From positions 1 to 64,000 of the forward strand of contig JAGPDF010000010.1 in assembly GCA_018057705.1 (NCBI GenBank): a stretch of DNA of 64,000 bases, given 5' to 3'. The notes beneath the pieces were generated by a model. The model saw only the letters and a program-made list of their open reading frames with translations, was not told the origin of the DNA and ran no database searches. Each line of letters starts with the position of its first letter. Positions within the stretch are counted from its first letter, which is position 1. Below are positions 17,656 through 29,077 of this stretch, in pieces. Source of the DNA: Thermoanaerobaculia bacterium. Lineage in GTDB: Bacteria; Acidobacteriota; Thermoanaerobaculia; Multivoradales; JAGPDF01. Made by a program: the position numbers and the translations under genes.

Positions 17656-19329
17656 ATGGCCCACAGTTGCGCCTCGAAGGGTCCGTTGGGCAGACCAGCC
17701 CCGACGGCTCGCGCCCTGCCGGGAGTCCTCGTTCTGCTCGTGGGCTTCGTGCTCGGCTGCGGCGCCGACAGGCCGTCGGCGGCGCCGGGCACGGCGCGCG
17801 CCGCGACCGCCGTCGGCGCCACCATCGCCGACCTGTCCGGAGTCAACGAACTGGTGGCGAGCGACATCCAGTTCACTACCGACGTGCTCGACCAGCTCTT
17901 CGTCCAGTTGCTCGACGAGCAGGCCGACTTCGCCGATCATCCGCCCACATTCGCTCCCGAGCTCGCCAGGAGTTACGACTGGTCGGACGACCATCTCGCC
18001 CTGACCTTCCATCTCCGCGAGGATGCCCGCTGGAGCGATGGTGTTCCGATGACCGCCGAGGACGTCCGCTGGACCTGGCAGGCCCAGACCTCTCCGGAAG
18101 TCGCCTGGAGCTACGCAGACCAGAAGGACGGCATCACGGACGTCGAGGTGGTCGATCCCCACACCGTCCGATTCCGCTTCAAGGCGGCCTACTCCCACCA
18201 GCTCACCGACGCGATCGACGGCAAGATCCTGCCGAAGCACGTCTGGGGCCAGGTGCCGTTCGCAGCGTGGCGGGAGAGCGCCGCCTGGTTCCGCGACCAC
18301 CTGGTGACCAGCGGCCCGTTCCGCCTGGCTGAGTGGCGGCCGGGCGAGGAGCTGGTGCTGGTGCGGAACGAGAACTATTTCGACCCGGCGCTTCCGAAGC
18401 TCGACCGGGTGATCTTCCGGGTCGCCCCGGACGCTGCGACGCACATCGAGCAGTTGCTCGCGGGAACGCTCGACTTCGCCTGCGGCATCACTCCGTCCGA
18501 TGCGGCCCGCATCACGGACCGGAAAGACCTGCGGGTGATCGCCTTCGACAACCGGCAGTACGACTACATCGCCTGGAACCTGCTGCGGGCTCCTTTCGAC
18601 GACCGGGAGATCCGCCGCGCCCTGACCCTTGCGATCGACCGGCAGGCCCTCGTCGACACCCTGTTCAAGGGCTATGCGCGCGTCGCCTCCTCGCCGATCC
18701 CATCGAACATCTGGGCGCACGACCGGACGCTCACGCCCCTGCCGTACGCTCCCGCCGAGTCCCGGCGCATTCTCGCGCAGCAGGGCTTTGCCGACCGCGA
18801 TGGCGACGGAGTCCTCGAACGCGATGGCCGGCCGTTCGCCTTCGAGTTGACCACAAACTCCTCGAACCGGATCCGCACCGCGGCCCTGGTGTTGATCCAG
18901 GAGCAGCTGCGCCGGGTGGGCGTCGCCGCCACCCCCCGCACGATGGAGATCCACGCCCTCACCCAAGCCAATCGGGGGCACGAGTTCGACGCCACGGTCT
19001 CCGGTTGGGCGATCGACACCACGCTCGATTTCAGGCCGTACTTCCATTCGACCGAGAGCGCCGGCGGCTACAACATCGGCAGCTACGGCAACGCCGAAGT
19101 CGACCGACTGCTCGACACCTCGCGGCGCGCACCGAGCCCCGAAGCTGCACTTCCGGACCTCGTCCGCCTGCAGCAGATACTCCATGCCGACCAGCCCTAC
19201 ACTTTCCTCTGGGAACCGCAGCGCCTGTGCGCTGTGCGCGCCGACCTCGAGGAGGTGCGGCCGAACGCCCTTTCCGCCTATTTCAATCTGCCCGAGTGGC
19301 AGCGCCGCGCGTCTCCAGACGGACCGTGA
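17656..19329 (+). CDS. Peptide/solute ABC transporter substrate-binding lipoprotein (SBP family 5)
   Basis: A 557-residue extracellular binding protein of the DppA/OppA class. A hydrophobic signal segment ends in a lipobox (FVLGC, Cys35), so the mature protein is probably lipid-anchored. Family features: LARSYDWSDDHLALTFHLREDARWSDG (written in two parts in the protein around residue 105-130), the TAEDVRWTW segment, an RRALTLAIDRQALVD stretch and an FADRDGDGVLERDG loop typical of this family. It is followed with a GTGA overlap by two permease genes. The ligand is most likely a peptide, but SBP5 proteins also bind nickel chelates, sugars or opines. No ATPase gene is adjacent. Confidence 0.92.
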   Translation: MAHSCASKGPLGRPAPTARALPGVLVLLVGFVLGCGADRPSAAPGTARAATAVGATIADLSGVNELVASDIQFTTDVLDQLFVQLLDEQADFADHPPTFAPELARSYDWSDDHLALTFHLREDARWSDGVPMTAEDVRWTWQAQTSPEVAWSYADQKDGITDVEVVDPHTVRFRFKAAYSHQLTDAIDGKILPKHVWGQVPFAAWRESAAWFRDHLVTSGPFRLAEWRPGEELVLVRNENYFDPALPKLDRVIFRVAPDAATHIEQLLAGTLDFACGITPSDAARITDRKDLRVIAFDNRQYDYIAWNLLRAPFDDREIRRALTLAIDRQALVDTLFKGYARVASSPIPSNIWAHDRTLTPLPYAPAESRRILAQQGFADRDGDGVLERDGRPFAFELTTNSSNRIRTAALVLIQEQLRRVGVAATPRTMEIHALTQANRGHEFDATVSGWAIDTTLDFRPYFHSTESAGGYNIGSYGNAEVDRLLDTSRRAPSPEAALPDLVRLQQILHADQPYTFLWEPQRLCAVRADLEEVRPNALSAYFNLPEWQRRASPDGP

Positions 19330-20291
19330 CGCGCGCGCTGCTGGCCAGGTTCGCGTCGGCGCTGCTCGCCTGCTGGATCGTCCTCTCCGCCGTCTTCTTC
19401 CTCCTCCGGCTGCTTCCGGGTGAACCCGGGGCCGCTTTCGAGGATCCGCGCGTACCGCAGGAGCAGCGTCTCCGCCTGCGCGCCATCTACGGCCTCGACC
19501 GGCCGCTCCCGGAGCAGTACCTGCGCTGGCTCGGCGGGGTGGCGCGCGGCGAGTGGGGATACTCGCTCAGTCAGCATCGGCCGGTCGCCCAGATCCTCCG
19601 CGAGACGGCTCCGAACACTGTGCTGCTGTCGGCCGCAGCTCTCGCCATCGAGCTCGTTCTCGGCCTCGCGCTCGGCATCGCCGCGGCCCGGCGAGCCGGC
19701 TCGTGGTTCGACCACGGGCTGCGCGCTTTGTCGCTCGCCCTCTGGTCGCTGCCGACCTTCTGGCTGGGGCTGATGCTGCTCGCCGCTTTCGCGGTCGCGC
19801 TGCCGCTCTTCCCTCCCGGGGCGATGCACGCGGTGGATGCCGACGGGCTCGGCCTCGGGCGCCGTAGCCTCGACCTCGCCTGGCACCTCGTGCTGCCCGC
19901 CGCCGCCATCGGGTTGCCCGGCGCCGCAGCGACGGCGCGCTTCGTGCGCTCGACGGTCCTCGAGCGGTTGGGCGAGCCGTTCGTGCAATCGGCGCGCGCC
20001 CGCGGGCTCTCCGAACGCCGAGTCCTGTGGACGCACGCGCTGCGTGCCGGACTGGCGCCGATCGCCCAGCTCGCGGGCCTGTCGCTCGCCGCTCTGCTCT
20101 CCGGCACGATCGCGGTCGAGGTCGTCTTCGGCTGGCCCGGACTCGGGCGCGCCACGTACGACGCCCTGGTGGCGCGGGACTATCCGCTGCTCCTTGCCGG
20201 AACTGCGCTATCCGCCGCTTTCGTTCTCGCCGGAAGCTTCCTCGCCGAGGCGCTGCAGGCCTGCCTCGACCCGCGGCTGCGCGATGCCTGA
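19326..20291 (+). CDS. ABC transporter permease, DppB type
   Basis: A 321-residue inner-membrane permease. The N-terminal membrane helix is followed by the DppB-type periplasmic segment (RLLPGEPG..., IYGLDRPLPEQYLRWL) and WGYSLSQHRPV. Several further helices follow, and the ATPase-contact EAA loop reads ARARGLSERRVLWTHALRAG near residue 225. The C-terminal part (VEVVFGWPGLGRATYDAL, DYPLLLAG) is diagnostic. The GTG start at 19326 overlaps the stop of the binding-protein gene as GTGA. It overlaps the next permease by 8 bases. Confidence 0.93.
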   Translation: MTRALLARFASALLACWIVLSAVFFLLRLLPGEPGAAFEDPRVPQEQRLRLRAIYGLDRPLPEQYLRWLGGVARGEWGYSLSQHRPVAQILRETAPNTVLLSAAALAIELVLGLALGIAAARRAGSWFDHGLRALSLALWSLPTFWLGLMLLAAFAVALPLFPPGAMHAVDADGLGLGRRSLDLAWHLVLPAAAIGLPGAAATARFVRSTVLERLGEPFVQSARARGLSERRVLWTHALRAGLAPIAQLAGLSLAALLSGTIAVEVVFGWPGLGRATYDALVARDYPLLLAGTALSAAFVLAGSFLAEALQACLDPRLRDA

Positions 20292-21339
20292 GATCGCCCC
20301 CCGGGCCGAGCGGAGCGACTCGCGGACCTTCCGTGCCGGCTGGGTGCTGCTCGCTTTCATCGTCGGCACGGTCGCGCTCCTGCCGGAGCTCTGGCCGCGC
20401 TCGCCCGATCGCCAGCTCGACCCGGCCGCCGCCGGGCTCGCCCGGCCCGGCAGCCGCTTCGACATCGTCCCTCTGGCGGACGGCCGTACCCTCGCCGCCG
20501 TCGCGATCGAAGTCACCTCCTCGGAGGTCGTGCTGCACGGGCAACCGCGGCCGACACGGGTCGCGCTCGGCGACCTCGCAGGCGCCATGGACTCGCAGAC
20601 TTTCCCGCTCGGCAGCGACGAATTCGGCCGCGATGTCGCGGCCCGCGTGCTCGCCGGTGGGCGTGTCTCGCTCGCCGTCGCCGGCTGGACCGTGTTGCTG
20701 ATCTGTCTGGTCGCGGTCCCCCTGGGCGCGCTCTCCGGCAGCGCCCCGCCGGCGGTCGACCGCGTCGTCTTGCGGACGCTCGAAGCGCTGCAGGCATTTC
20801 CACGGCTCTTTCTGCTCCTCGGCCTGGCGGCGATCGTGCGGCCGGGCGTGCTCTCGATCGTCCTCATCCTCGGCCTCACCGGATGGATTCCGATGGCCCG
20901 CCTGGTGCGCGCCGAGGTGCGCGCCCTGCGCGACCGCGAGTTCGTGCTCGCGGCGCGCGCCACCGGCGCCGGGCGCGCCAGGGTCGTCCTCCGCCACTTG
21001 CTCCCCAACGCCCTCGCGCCGGCACTCGTCGAAGCCTCGCTCGCCGCCGCCTCGGCGATCGTCAACGAAGCGGCGCTCTCGTTTCTCGGATTCGGGCTCC
21101 AACCGCCGTCCGCGAGTTGGGGAAACATGATCGCCGACGGGCGTTCCACGCTCTCCGCCGGCTGGTGGGTCGCCTTCTTCCCCGGCGCGGCCCTGGCGCT
21201 GACGGCGATCGCCTTCAATCTGGTCGGCGAAGGGCTGCGCGACAAGCTCGATCCGCGCGCGCGCGTTCGGGCCTCTCTCCAGGGTCGCCCCCCCGCCGCC
21301 CAGGATCCGTCGCCGCAGGTCTCGTCGCAGGTCTCTTGA
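20284..21339 (+). CDS. ABC transporter permease, DppC type
   Basis: A 351-residue inner-membrane permease pairing with the DppB-type protein. After the first membrane helix a periplasmic insert of about 60 residues (residues 40-100) precedes the family motif PLGSDEFGRDVAARVLAGGRVSLAVA-like region (written here in parts). The EAA loop is visible in REFVLAARATGAGRARVVLR, followed by HLLPNALAPALVEAS and the ALSFLGFGLQPPSASWGNM signature. The periplasmic insert (ending before PLGSDEFG) is longer than in DppC. The stop overlaps the queA start as TGATG. The operon thus reads binding protein - permease - permease - queA. Confidence 0.93.
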   Translation: MPEIAPRAERSDSRTFRAGWVLLAFIVGTVALLPELWPRSPDRQLDPAAAGLARPGSRFDIVPLADGRTLAAVAIEVTSSEVVLHGQPRPTRVALGDLAGAMDSQTFPLGSDEFGRDVAARVLAGGRVSLAVAGWTVLLICLVAVPLGALSGSAPPAVDRVVLRTLEALQAFPRLFLLLGLAAIVRPGVLSIVLILGLTGWIPMARLVRAEVRALRDREFVLAARATGAGRARVVLRHLLPNALAPALVEASLAAASAIVNEAALSFLGFGLQPPSASWGNMIADGRSTLSAGWWVAFFPGAALALTAIAFNLVGEGLRDKLDPRARVRASLQGRPPAAQDPSPQVSSQVS

Positions 21340-22436
21340 TGCTGGTCGGGGACTTCGACTTCGAGCTCCCCGCGAGCGCGATCGCTCAAGAGGCCGCACC
21401 GCGCGGCAGCAGCCGGCTGCTGTGCCTCGACGCGGCGGGAGCCGCGCGCCATGCCGGCATCGGCGACCTGCCCTCGATCCTCGGGCCGGGCGACCTCCTG
21501 ATTGCGAACGACACGCGGGTCATTCCGGCGCGCCTCTTCGCCCGCCGAACCGCGCGAGAGGGATCAGAGGCCGGAGAAGGAGCCCGAGTCGAGCTTCTTC
21601 TGATCGAGAAGCTCGGCCCACGGCGCTGGCACTGCCTCGCGAAACCCGGCCGCAAGGCCCGGGTCGGGACCCGGCTGCGCCTCAGTGCCGAAGTCTCCGG
21701 GCTCGTTGTCGCCAAGGAGGAGGACGGCCGCCACACCGTCGACTTCTCGCTCGAGATCGAGCCCCACCTCGAAACTCTCGGCCACGTGCCGCTGCCGCCC
21801 TACATCGCACGCGCCGACCGGCCCGAGGACCGGGCGCGCTATCAGACGGTCTGGGCGCGGGAACCCGGGGCGATCGCCGCCCCGACCGCCGGCCTCCACT
21901 TCTCGGAACAGCTCCTGCAGCGCCTCGACACGCGCGGCGTCGAGCGCGCATTCGTCACCCTGCACGTCGGCATCGGGACCTTCAAGCCCGTGACGGCCGA
22001 GCTCGTGCACGAGCACCGCATGGAGCGCGAGCGCTACGAGATTCCACCGGCGACCGCCGCGGCGATCGCCCGCGCCCGTCGCGAAGGACGGCGGATCGTC
22101 GCCGTCGGCACGACGGTGGTCCGCGCTCTCGAGAGCGCCGCTCTCGCGGAAGCGCCCGCGGCCGCCGCACCGGCCTCGAATGCCGCGGCTGCCGCCGGCA
22201 ACGTTCCCGCCGGCGCCGGAACGACCGCGATCTTCATCACGCCCGGGTTCCGCTTCCAGGTCGTCGATCTCCTGCTCACCAACTTTCACCTTCCCCGTTC
22301 GACCCTGCTCATGCTGGTCTCGGCTTTTGCCGGCCGCGAGCGCGTGCTCGCGGCCTACGCCGAGGCGATCGCCCAGGGCTACCGCTTCTACTCCTATGGC
22401 GACGCCATGCTCGTGGAGCGCCAGCCGCCGCCCTGA
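21339..22436 (+). CDS. queA: S-adenosylmethionine:tRNA ribosyltransferase-isomerase
   Basis: A 365-residue enzyme that transfers and isomerises the ribosyl part of SAM onto 7-aminomethyl-7-deazaguanine in tRNA, making epoxyqueuosine. Family motifs: FDFELPASAIAQEA at the start, LLIANDTRVIPARLF near residue 55, AAPTAGLHFSE near residue 180, FVTLHVGIGTFKPV near residue 207, HRMERERYEIP, VGTTVVRALES near residue 255 and LLTNFHLPRSTLLMLVSAF near residue 312. An Ala/Pro-rich insert of about 35 residues sits before the ITPGFRFQVVD strand. The start overlaps the permease stop (TGATG); there is no functional link to transport. Confidence 0.96.
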   Translation: MLVGDFDFELPASAIAQEAAPRGSSRLLCLDAAGAARHAGIGDLPSILGPGDLLIANDTRVIPARLFARRTAREGSEAGEGARVELLLIEKLGPRRWHCLAKPGRKARVGTRLRLSAEVSGLVVAKEEDGRHTVDFSLEIEPHLETLGHVPLPPYIARADRPEDRARYQTVWAREPGAIAAPTAGLHFSEQLLQRLDTRGVERAFVTLHVGIGTFKPVTAELVHEHRMERERYEIPPATAAAIARARREGRRIVAVGTTVVRALESAALAEAPAAAAPASNAAAAAGNVPAGAGTTAIFITPGFRFQVVDLLLTNFHLPRSTLLMLVSAFAGRERVLAAYAEAIAQGYRFYSYGDAMLVERQPPP

Positions 22437-22481
22437 GGAGTAGAATCGGCATCAACCTACCGCTCGAAAGGAGAGCCCGCC

Positions 22482-23531
22482 ATGTCGACTTCTGTCCGTG
22501 GATTGCGCAGCTCGTTACCCGTCCTTCTTCTGACCCTCGCCCTGGGCCTGGTCGCCGGGCCGATCGCCGCCCAGCCCTACGGCGCCTGGCTGGCGCTCTC
22601 CGGCGCCAACTCCACCTACATCTCGGTGCCGCACTCTTCGAGTCTCAATCCGACCGACGGCTTCACTTTCGAAGCCTGGGTCGCGATCACCGACAGTGAC
22701 GGCTGCACGAGCATCGCGGGCAAGGACTACACGCAGGCCTGGTGGATCGGCGTCTGCGGTACGACGCTCAGAAGCTACCTGCGCGGCTCCGGCTCCAGCC
22801 GCGACGGCGGCGTCGTTCCGGCAGGAAAGTGGACCCATGTCGCGGTCACCTGGGACGGAACGACGCGCCGCCACTACATCAACGGCGAGGTGGTCGCCTC
22901 GTTCGCCCAGGCCGACGCTCCCACGACCAGCACAGCCGCGCTGCGCATCGCCGGCGACGTCTCCTGGCAGTACACCCCGGCGGGCGCGATCGACGAGGTC
23001 CGGCTGTGGAACGTGGCGCGCACCACGCAGCAGCTGCGCGACGCCATCAACGAAGCGATCCTCGCCGACACGGCCGGACTGGTCGCGACCTGGGGACTCG
23101 ACGCCAACGAGGACGACGTCACCGGGGACCATGACGGCAACGGCATCGGCGGACCCGGTTACCTCACCTTCCCGGTCGCGCCGTTCTGTGTCCCCAACGC
23201 CACCACGCTCTGCCTCGACGGGCGCTTCGCGGTGAGCGTCGAATGGCGCACCGCCAGCGGTACGGGCGTCGGCACGGTCGCCGGCTGCGGCACCGACGAA
23301 TCAGGGCTCTTCTGGTTCTTCCATCCGCTGAATTGGGAGATCCTGGTGAAGTCCGTCAACGCCTGCGGCCTGAACGACCGCTACTGGATCTACTCCGCGG
23401 CGACCACCGATGTCTTCTATCGCATGACGGTCACCGACGTCTCCGGCGGCGCCTCGAAGACCTATTTCAACTATCCCGGCGCGCCGGCGCCGGCGGTCAC
23501 CGACTCAGGCGCCTTCGCGACCTGTCCCTGA
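22482..23531 (+). CDS. Secreted LamG-like protein with a shared C-terminal domain
   Basis: A 349-residue exported protein. A signal peptide (about 1-30, ending PIAAQ) is followed by a LamG/concanavalin-like jelly-roll domain (about 33-225: FTFEAWVAI, KWTHVAVTWDGTTRRHYING, DEVRLWNVART). The last 110 residues (from CVPNATTLCL to the terminal ATCP) form a separate domain containing DESGLFWFF, LVKSVNACG, YWIYSAATTDV and a VTD strand. The same domain ends the protein at 36690-38087. Conserved cysteines suggest disulfides. A strong ribosome binding site (AAAGGAGAG) precedes the ATG, and TAGAAT lies 35 bases upstream. It ends 27 bases inside the convergent larB gene. Function probably surface or carbohydrate binding (inference). 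Confidence 0.85.
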   Translation: MSTSVRGLRSSLPVLLLTLALGLVAGPIAAQPYGAWLALSGANSTYISVPHSSSLNPTDGFTFEAWVAITDSDGCTSIAGKDYTQAWWIGVCGTTLRSYLRGSGSSRDGGVVPAGKWTHVAVTWDGTTRRHYINGEVVASFAQADAPTTSTAALRIAGDVSWQYTPAGAIDEVRLWNVARTTQQLRDAINEAILADTAGLVATWGLDANEDDVTGDHDGNGIGGPGYLTFPVAPFCVPNATTLCLDGRFAVSVEWRTASGTGVGTVAGCGTDESGLFWFFHPLNWEILVKSVNACGLNDRYWIYSAATTDVFYRMTVTDVSGGASKTYFNYPGAPAPAVTDSGAFATCP

Positions 23532-24293
23532 GGACGGAGGCGACGGCGGCAGCGACCTCACGATGCGGCTCGCCACGATTGCCGCGCCGAAGCCGTTGTC
23601 GATGTTGACCACGGCGACGCCCGGCGCGCACGAGTTGAGCATCGTGAGAAGTGGCGCGAGACCGCCGAACGCGGCGCCGTAGCCCACGCTCGTCGGCACA
23701 GCGACGACCGGGGCAGCGACCAGGCCGGCGGCGAGCGCCGCCAGGGCGCCGTCCATGCCGGCGACTGCGATGACGACCTGTGCGCGCCGCAGGGCCGGCA
23801 GGCGGTCGAGCAGGCGATGCAGGCCGGCGACGCCGACGTCGGTGAAGCGCTCGACCCGGTGGCCGAAGTGCTCGAGGCAGACCGCAGCCTCCTCCGCTAC
23901 CGGCAGATCGGAAGTCCCGGCGGCGAGGAGAGCGATCTCGCCCGCCTCGCTCCGGGGCTCGCTCCCCAGCGTGACGATGCGCGCCCGTTCGTGATGGATC
24001 GCTCCGGCGAACTCCGACGCGAGTCGAAGTCCGGCCTCGCTCGCGAGCCGGGTCACCAGAAAGCGGCCGTGCGCCGCTGCAAAGCGGCGACAGATTGCAA
24101 CGAGATCCTCCCAGCGCTTGCCCTCGCCGTACACCACCTCCGGATGCCCCGTGCGCAGCTCGCGGTGGAGGTCGAGCCTGGCGAAATCGAGATCGGCGAA
24201 CGGCAGCTCGGCCAGGTCGGCGAGTGCCTCCGCCGGCGATCGCAGGCCGGAGGCGACCTCTTCGAGCAGTTCCTTGAGTCGTTGCGGCTTCAT
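23505..24293 (-). CDS. larB: Nickel-pincer cofactor biosynthesis protein LarB
   Basis: A 262-residue protein that carboxylates the pyridinium ring of nicotinic acid adenine dinucleotide and hydrolyses the phosphoanhydride, the first step of the nickel-pincer nucleotide cofactor of lactate racemase-type enzymes. The N-terminal helix (LKELLEEVASGLRSPAEAL) and an RTGHPEVVYGEGK motif are typical. The C-terminal half resembles PurE, with VVIAVAGMDGALAALAAGL and VPTSVGYGAAFGG. It overlaps larE by four bases (ATGA). The third gene, larC, and a LarA-type racemase are not in this window. Confidence 0.95.
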   Translation of the reverse strand: MKPQRLKELLEEVASGLRSPAEALADLAELPFADLDFARLDLHRELRTGHPEVVYGEGKRWEDLVAICRRFAAAHGRFLVTRLASEAGLRLASEFAGAIHHERARIVTLGSEPRSEAGEIALLAAGTSDLPVAEEAAVCLEHFGHRVERFTDVGVAGLHRLLDRLPALRRAQVVIAVAGMDGALAALAAGLVAAPVVAVPTSVGYGAAFGGLAPLLTMLNSCAPGVAVVNIDNGFGAAIVASRIVRSLPPSPPSSGTGREGA

Positions 24294-25099
24294 GCGCCGG
24301 CAAGCCGGTCGGCGCCACCGCTGCGGTACCCCGCGGGCTCGAGTGTCGCGCCGCGGAATCCGAGCGCGAGGAGATCGGGCACCAGCTCCCGCCAGATCGA
24401 CGCCAGCCGACTCACCTCGTCGCCGCCCACCTCGACGCGGGCGCTGGCCTCATCGTGCCGGACCCGCACCACCCGGAAGCCGCGCGCCAGCAACAGGCTC
24501 TCGGCGCGCTCGACCCGACGCAGCTTGGCCAGAGTCACCGCCTGCCCGTGCGGGATCCGCGACGACAGGCAGGCATTCGCAGGCCGGTCCCAGGCCGAGA
24601 GGCCGAGGCCGCGCGCGATCTCGCGCACCAGCTCCTTGGTCACGCCGTGGGCGAGCAGCGGACTCTCGACACCCTGCTCGCGCACCGCGCGGAGGCCGGG
24701 CCGGGCCGGCCCGGGATCCGAGGCGTTGGTGCCATCGCAGACCCGCGAGATACCCCGTTCGCGTGCCAGGCGGACCATCGTCCTCATGCGCATCCCCTGG
24801 CACACATAGCAGCGCCAGGCGGGATTGGCCACGTACTCGGGGTCGTCGAGCTCGGAATAGGTTACGACCTCGTGTGCGATGCCGATCTCGATGGCGAGCG
24901 CCCGCGCCTGGTCGAGCTCGGCTCCGGCGAGGGTCTCCGCCGCTGCGGTCACTGCCAGCGCCCGCCCGCCGAGAGCGCGCGCCGCGAGCGCTGCGACCAC
25001 CGCGGAATCGACGCCGCCCGAGAACGCGACCAGCAACGGACCACCCGCGGCGAGGTCCTGCTCGATCCCCCGGCGGAGGCGAAGGGCGTGCTCGTTCAT
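24290..25099 (-). CDS. larE: ATP-dependent sacrificial sulfur transferase LarE
   Basis: A 269-residue PP-loop enzyme that adenylates the LarB product and donates sulfur to it. The P-loop AFSGGVDSAVVAA is at residues 25-37. The NPAWRCYVC segment is near residue 96. C177 in the NACLSSRIP motif matches the sacrificial cysteine of the classic LarE, so this protein is probably of the single-turnover, self-sacrificing type rather than the iron-sulfur type. It overlaps larB by four bases. A TACACT hexamer lies 7 bases before the ATG, suggesting its own leaderless promoter. Confidence 0.94.
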   Translation of the reverse strand: MNEHALRLRRGIEQDLAAGGPLLVAFSGGVDSAVVAALAARALGGRALAVTAAAETLAGAELDQARALAIEIGIAHEVVTYSELDDPEYVANPAWRCYVCQGMRMRTMVRLARERGISRVCDGTNASDPGPARPGLRAVREQGVESPLLAHGVTKELVREIARGLGLSAWDRPANACLSSRIPHGQAVTLAKLRRVERAESLLLARGFRVVRVRHDEASARVEVGGDEVSRLASIWRELVPDLLALGFRGATLEPAGYRSGGADRLAGA

Positions 25100-25106
25100 C
25101 CGCCGC

Positions 25107-25112
25107 AGTGTA
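25107..25112 (-). promoter_or_regulatory. Putative leaderless -10 element of larE-larB
   Basis: TACACT on the minus strand ends 7 bases before the larE ATG at 25099; no ribosome binding site is visible between. Confidence 0.45.
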
Positions 25113-25151
25113 GCCCGGCTGCCGTCCGGCCGCTGTCCGCCGCCGCCCGGT

Positions 25152-25736
25152 TCAGAGGCGGCTCTCGTCGGCAGCCGGTGGCGACAGGGGCGGCCGGCCG
25201 GCGCTCGCGAGCTTCGACAGCAGGACGGCGGGGTCGTTCGCCACCTTGAGCAGCCCGCGATGTCCCGGGCTGACGAAGCCCTCCTCCACGGCGCGATCGA
25301 GAAACGCCAGCAGGGGATCGTAGTAATTGCCGACGGTGAGCAGCCCGCACGGCTTCTGCTGCAGCCCTAGCACGACCCAGGTCCACGCTTCGAAGATCTC
25401 CTCGAGCGTCCCCAGCCCGCCGGGCAGTGCGACGAAAGCGTCGGACAGCTCGGCCATCTTCGCCTTGCGCTCGTGCATCGAGTCGACGAGATGCAGCTCC
25501 GACAGTCCGGCATGCCCAACCTCGCGATCCATCAGGAAGCGGGGCAGCACGCCGACCACCCTTCCCCCGGTTGCGAGCGCGGCGTCCGCGAGGACACCCA
25601 TGAGACCGACGTTGCCGCCGCCGTAGACGATCGTGATGCCTCGCCGCGCCACCTCCCGCCCGAACTGAGCCGCCGCCGTGCGGTAGATCTCGCCGCGACC
25701 GGCATGCGACCCGCAGAAGACGCCGAGGCTCTTCAT
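25152..25736 (-). CDS. LOG family protein (nucleotide 5'-monophosphate phosphoribohydrolase-like)
   Basis: A 194-residue Rossmann-like protein of the LONELY GUY/TIGR00730 group, long misnamed lysine decarboxylase. Family members remove ribose 5-phosphate from cytokinin or other nucleotides. Seen: GVFCGSHAGRG at the start, VYGGGNVGLMGVLADAAL near residue 40, an HERKAKM motif and the catalytic PGGLGTLEE at about 105-113. It starts directly after the gcvP stop (TGA then ATG with no gap), so it is the last gene of the glycine cleavage operon, although no metabolic link is obvious. The C-terminal 20 residues are Pro/Ser-rich. Confidence 0.92.
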   Translation of the reverse strand: MKSLGVFCGSHAGRGEIYRTAAAQFGREVARRGITIVYGGGNVGLMGVLADAALATGGRVVGVLPRFLMDREVGHAGLSELHLVDSMHERKAKMAELSDAFVALPGGLGTLEEIFEAWTWVVLGLQQKPCGLLTVGNYYDPLLAFLDRAVEEGFVSPGHRGLLKVANDPAVLLSKLASAGRPPLSPPAADESRL

Positions 25737-28634
<2,898 letters not shown>

Positions 28635-28635
28635 C

Positions 28636-29022
28636 TCAGTGCTTCCCCTGCTGCACGAACTCGCCGTAGGCCTCGGCATCCATCAGGCTGTCGAGGTCCG
28701 AGGAGGCGGAATAGCGCACCTTGACCAGCCAGCCGTCGACGTGCGGGTCCTCGTTGATCAGCTCCGGGTCGTCGGCCAACGCCTCGTTGACCTCGACGAT
28801 CTCGCCGGCGATCGGGGTGAAGACCTCGGCGACCGCCTTGACCGACTCGATCGTACCGATCTCGTCGCCGGCGTCGTAGACATGCCCGACCTGCGGCAGC
28901 TCGACGAAGACGACCTCTCCCAACTCCTTCTGGGCGAAGTCCGTGACCCCGAGTACGGCGATGTCGTCTTCGACCCGCACCCATTCGTGTTCCGTCGTGT
29001 AGCGATAGTCTTCCGGATACAT
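28636..29022 (-). CDS. gcvH: Glycine cleavage system H protein
   Basis: A 128-residue lipoyl carrier protein that shuttles the aminomethyl group between the P, T and L proteins. The family start [14 protein letters not shown] and the lipoyl-attachment site [13 protein letters not shown] (Lys about residue 64) are clear, as is the [16 protein letters not shown] segment. A strong ribosome binding site (GGAGGGAG) precedes the ATG. It lies between gcvT (55 bases upstream) and gcvP (one base downstream). A lipoylation pathway must exist elsewhere; no lipoyl synthase or ligase gene is in the window. Confidence 0.97.
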   Translation of the reverse strand: MYPEDYRYTTEHEWVRVEDDIAVLGVTDFAQKELGEVVFVELPQVGHVYDAGDEIGTIESVKAVAEVFTPIAGEIVEVNEALADDPELINEDPHVDGWLVKVRYSASSDLDSLMDAEAYGEFVQQGKH

Positions 29023-29077
29023 TTCAGTCTCCCTCCTGGAGCTGGTTGCGCCGCGCCCTTCTCGTACTCGGGATGCG

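Noticed and set aside
17029-19185. 718-codon open frame on the minus strand across hsp20 and the binding-protein gene
   Set aside because: Antisense shadow of G/C-rich codon positions; both plus-strand genes have strong family motifs.
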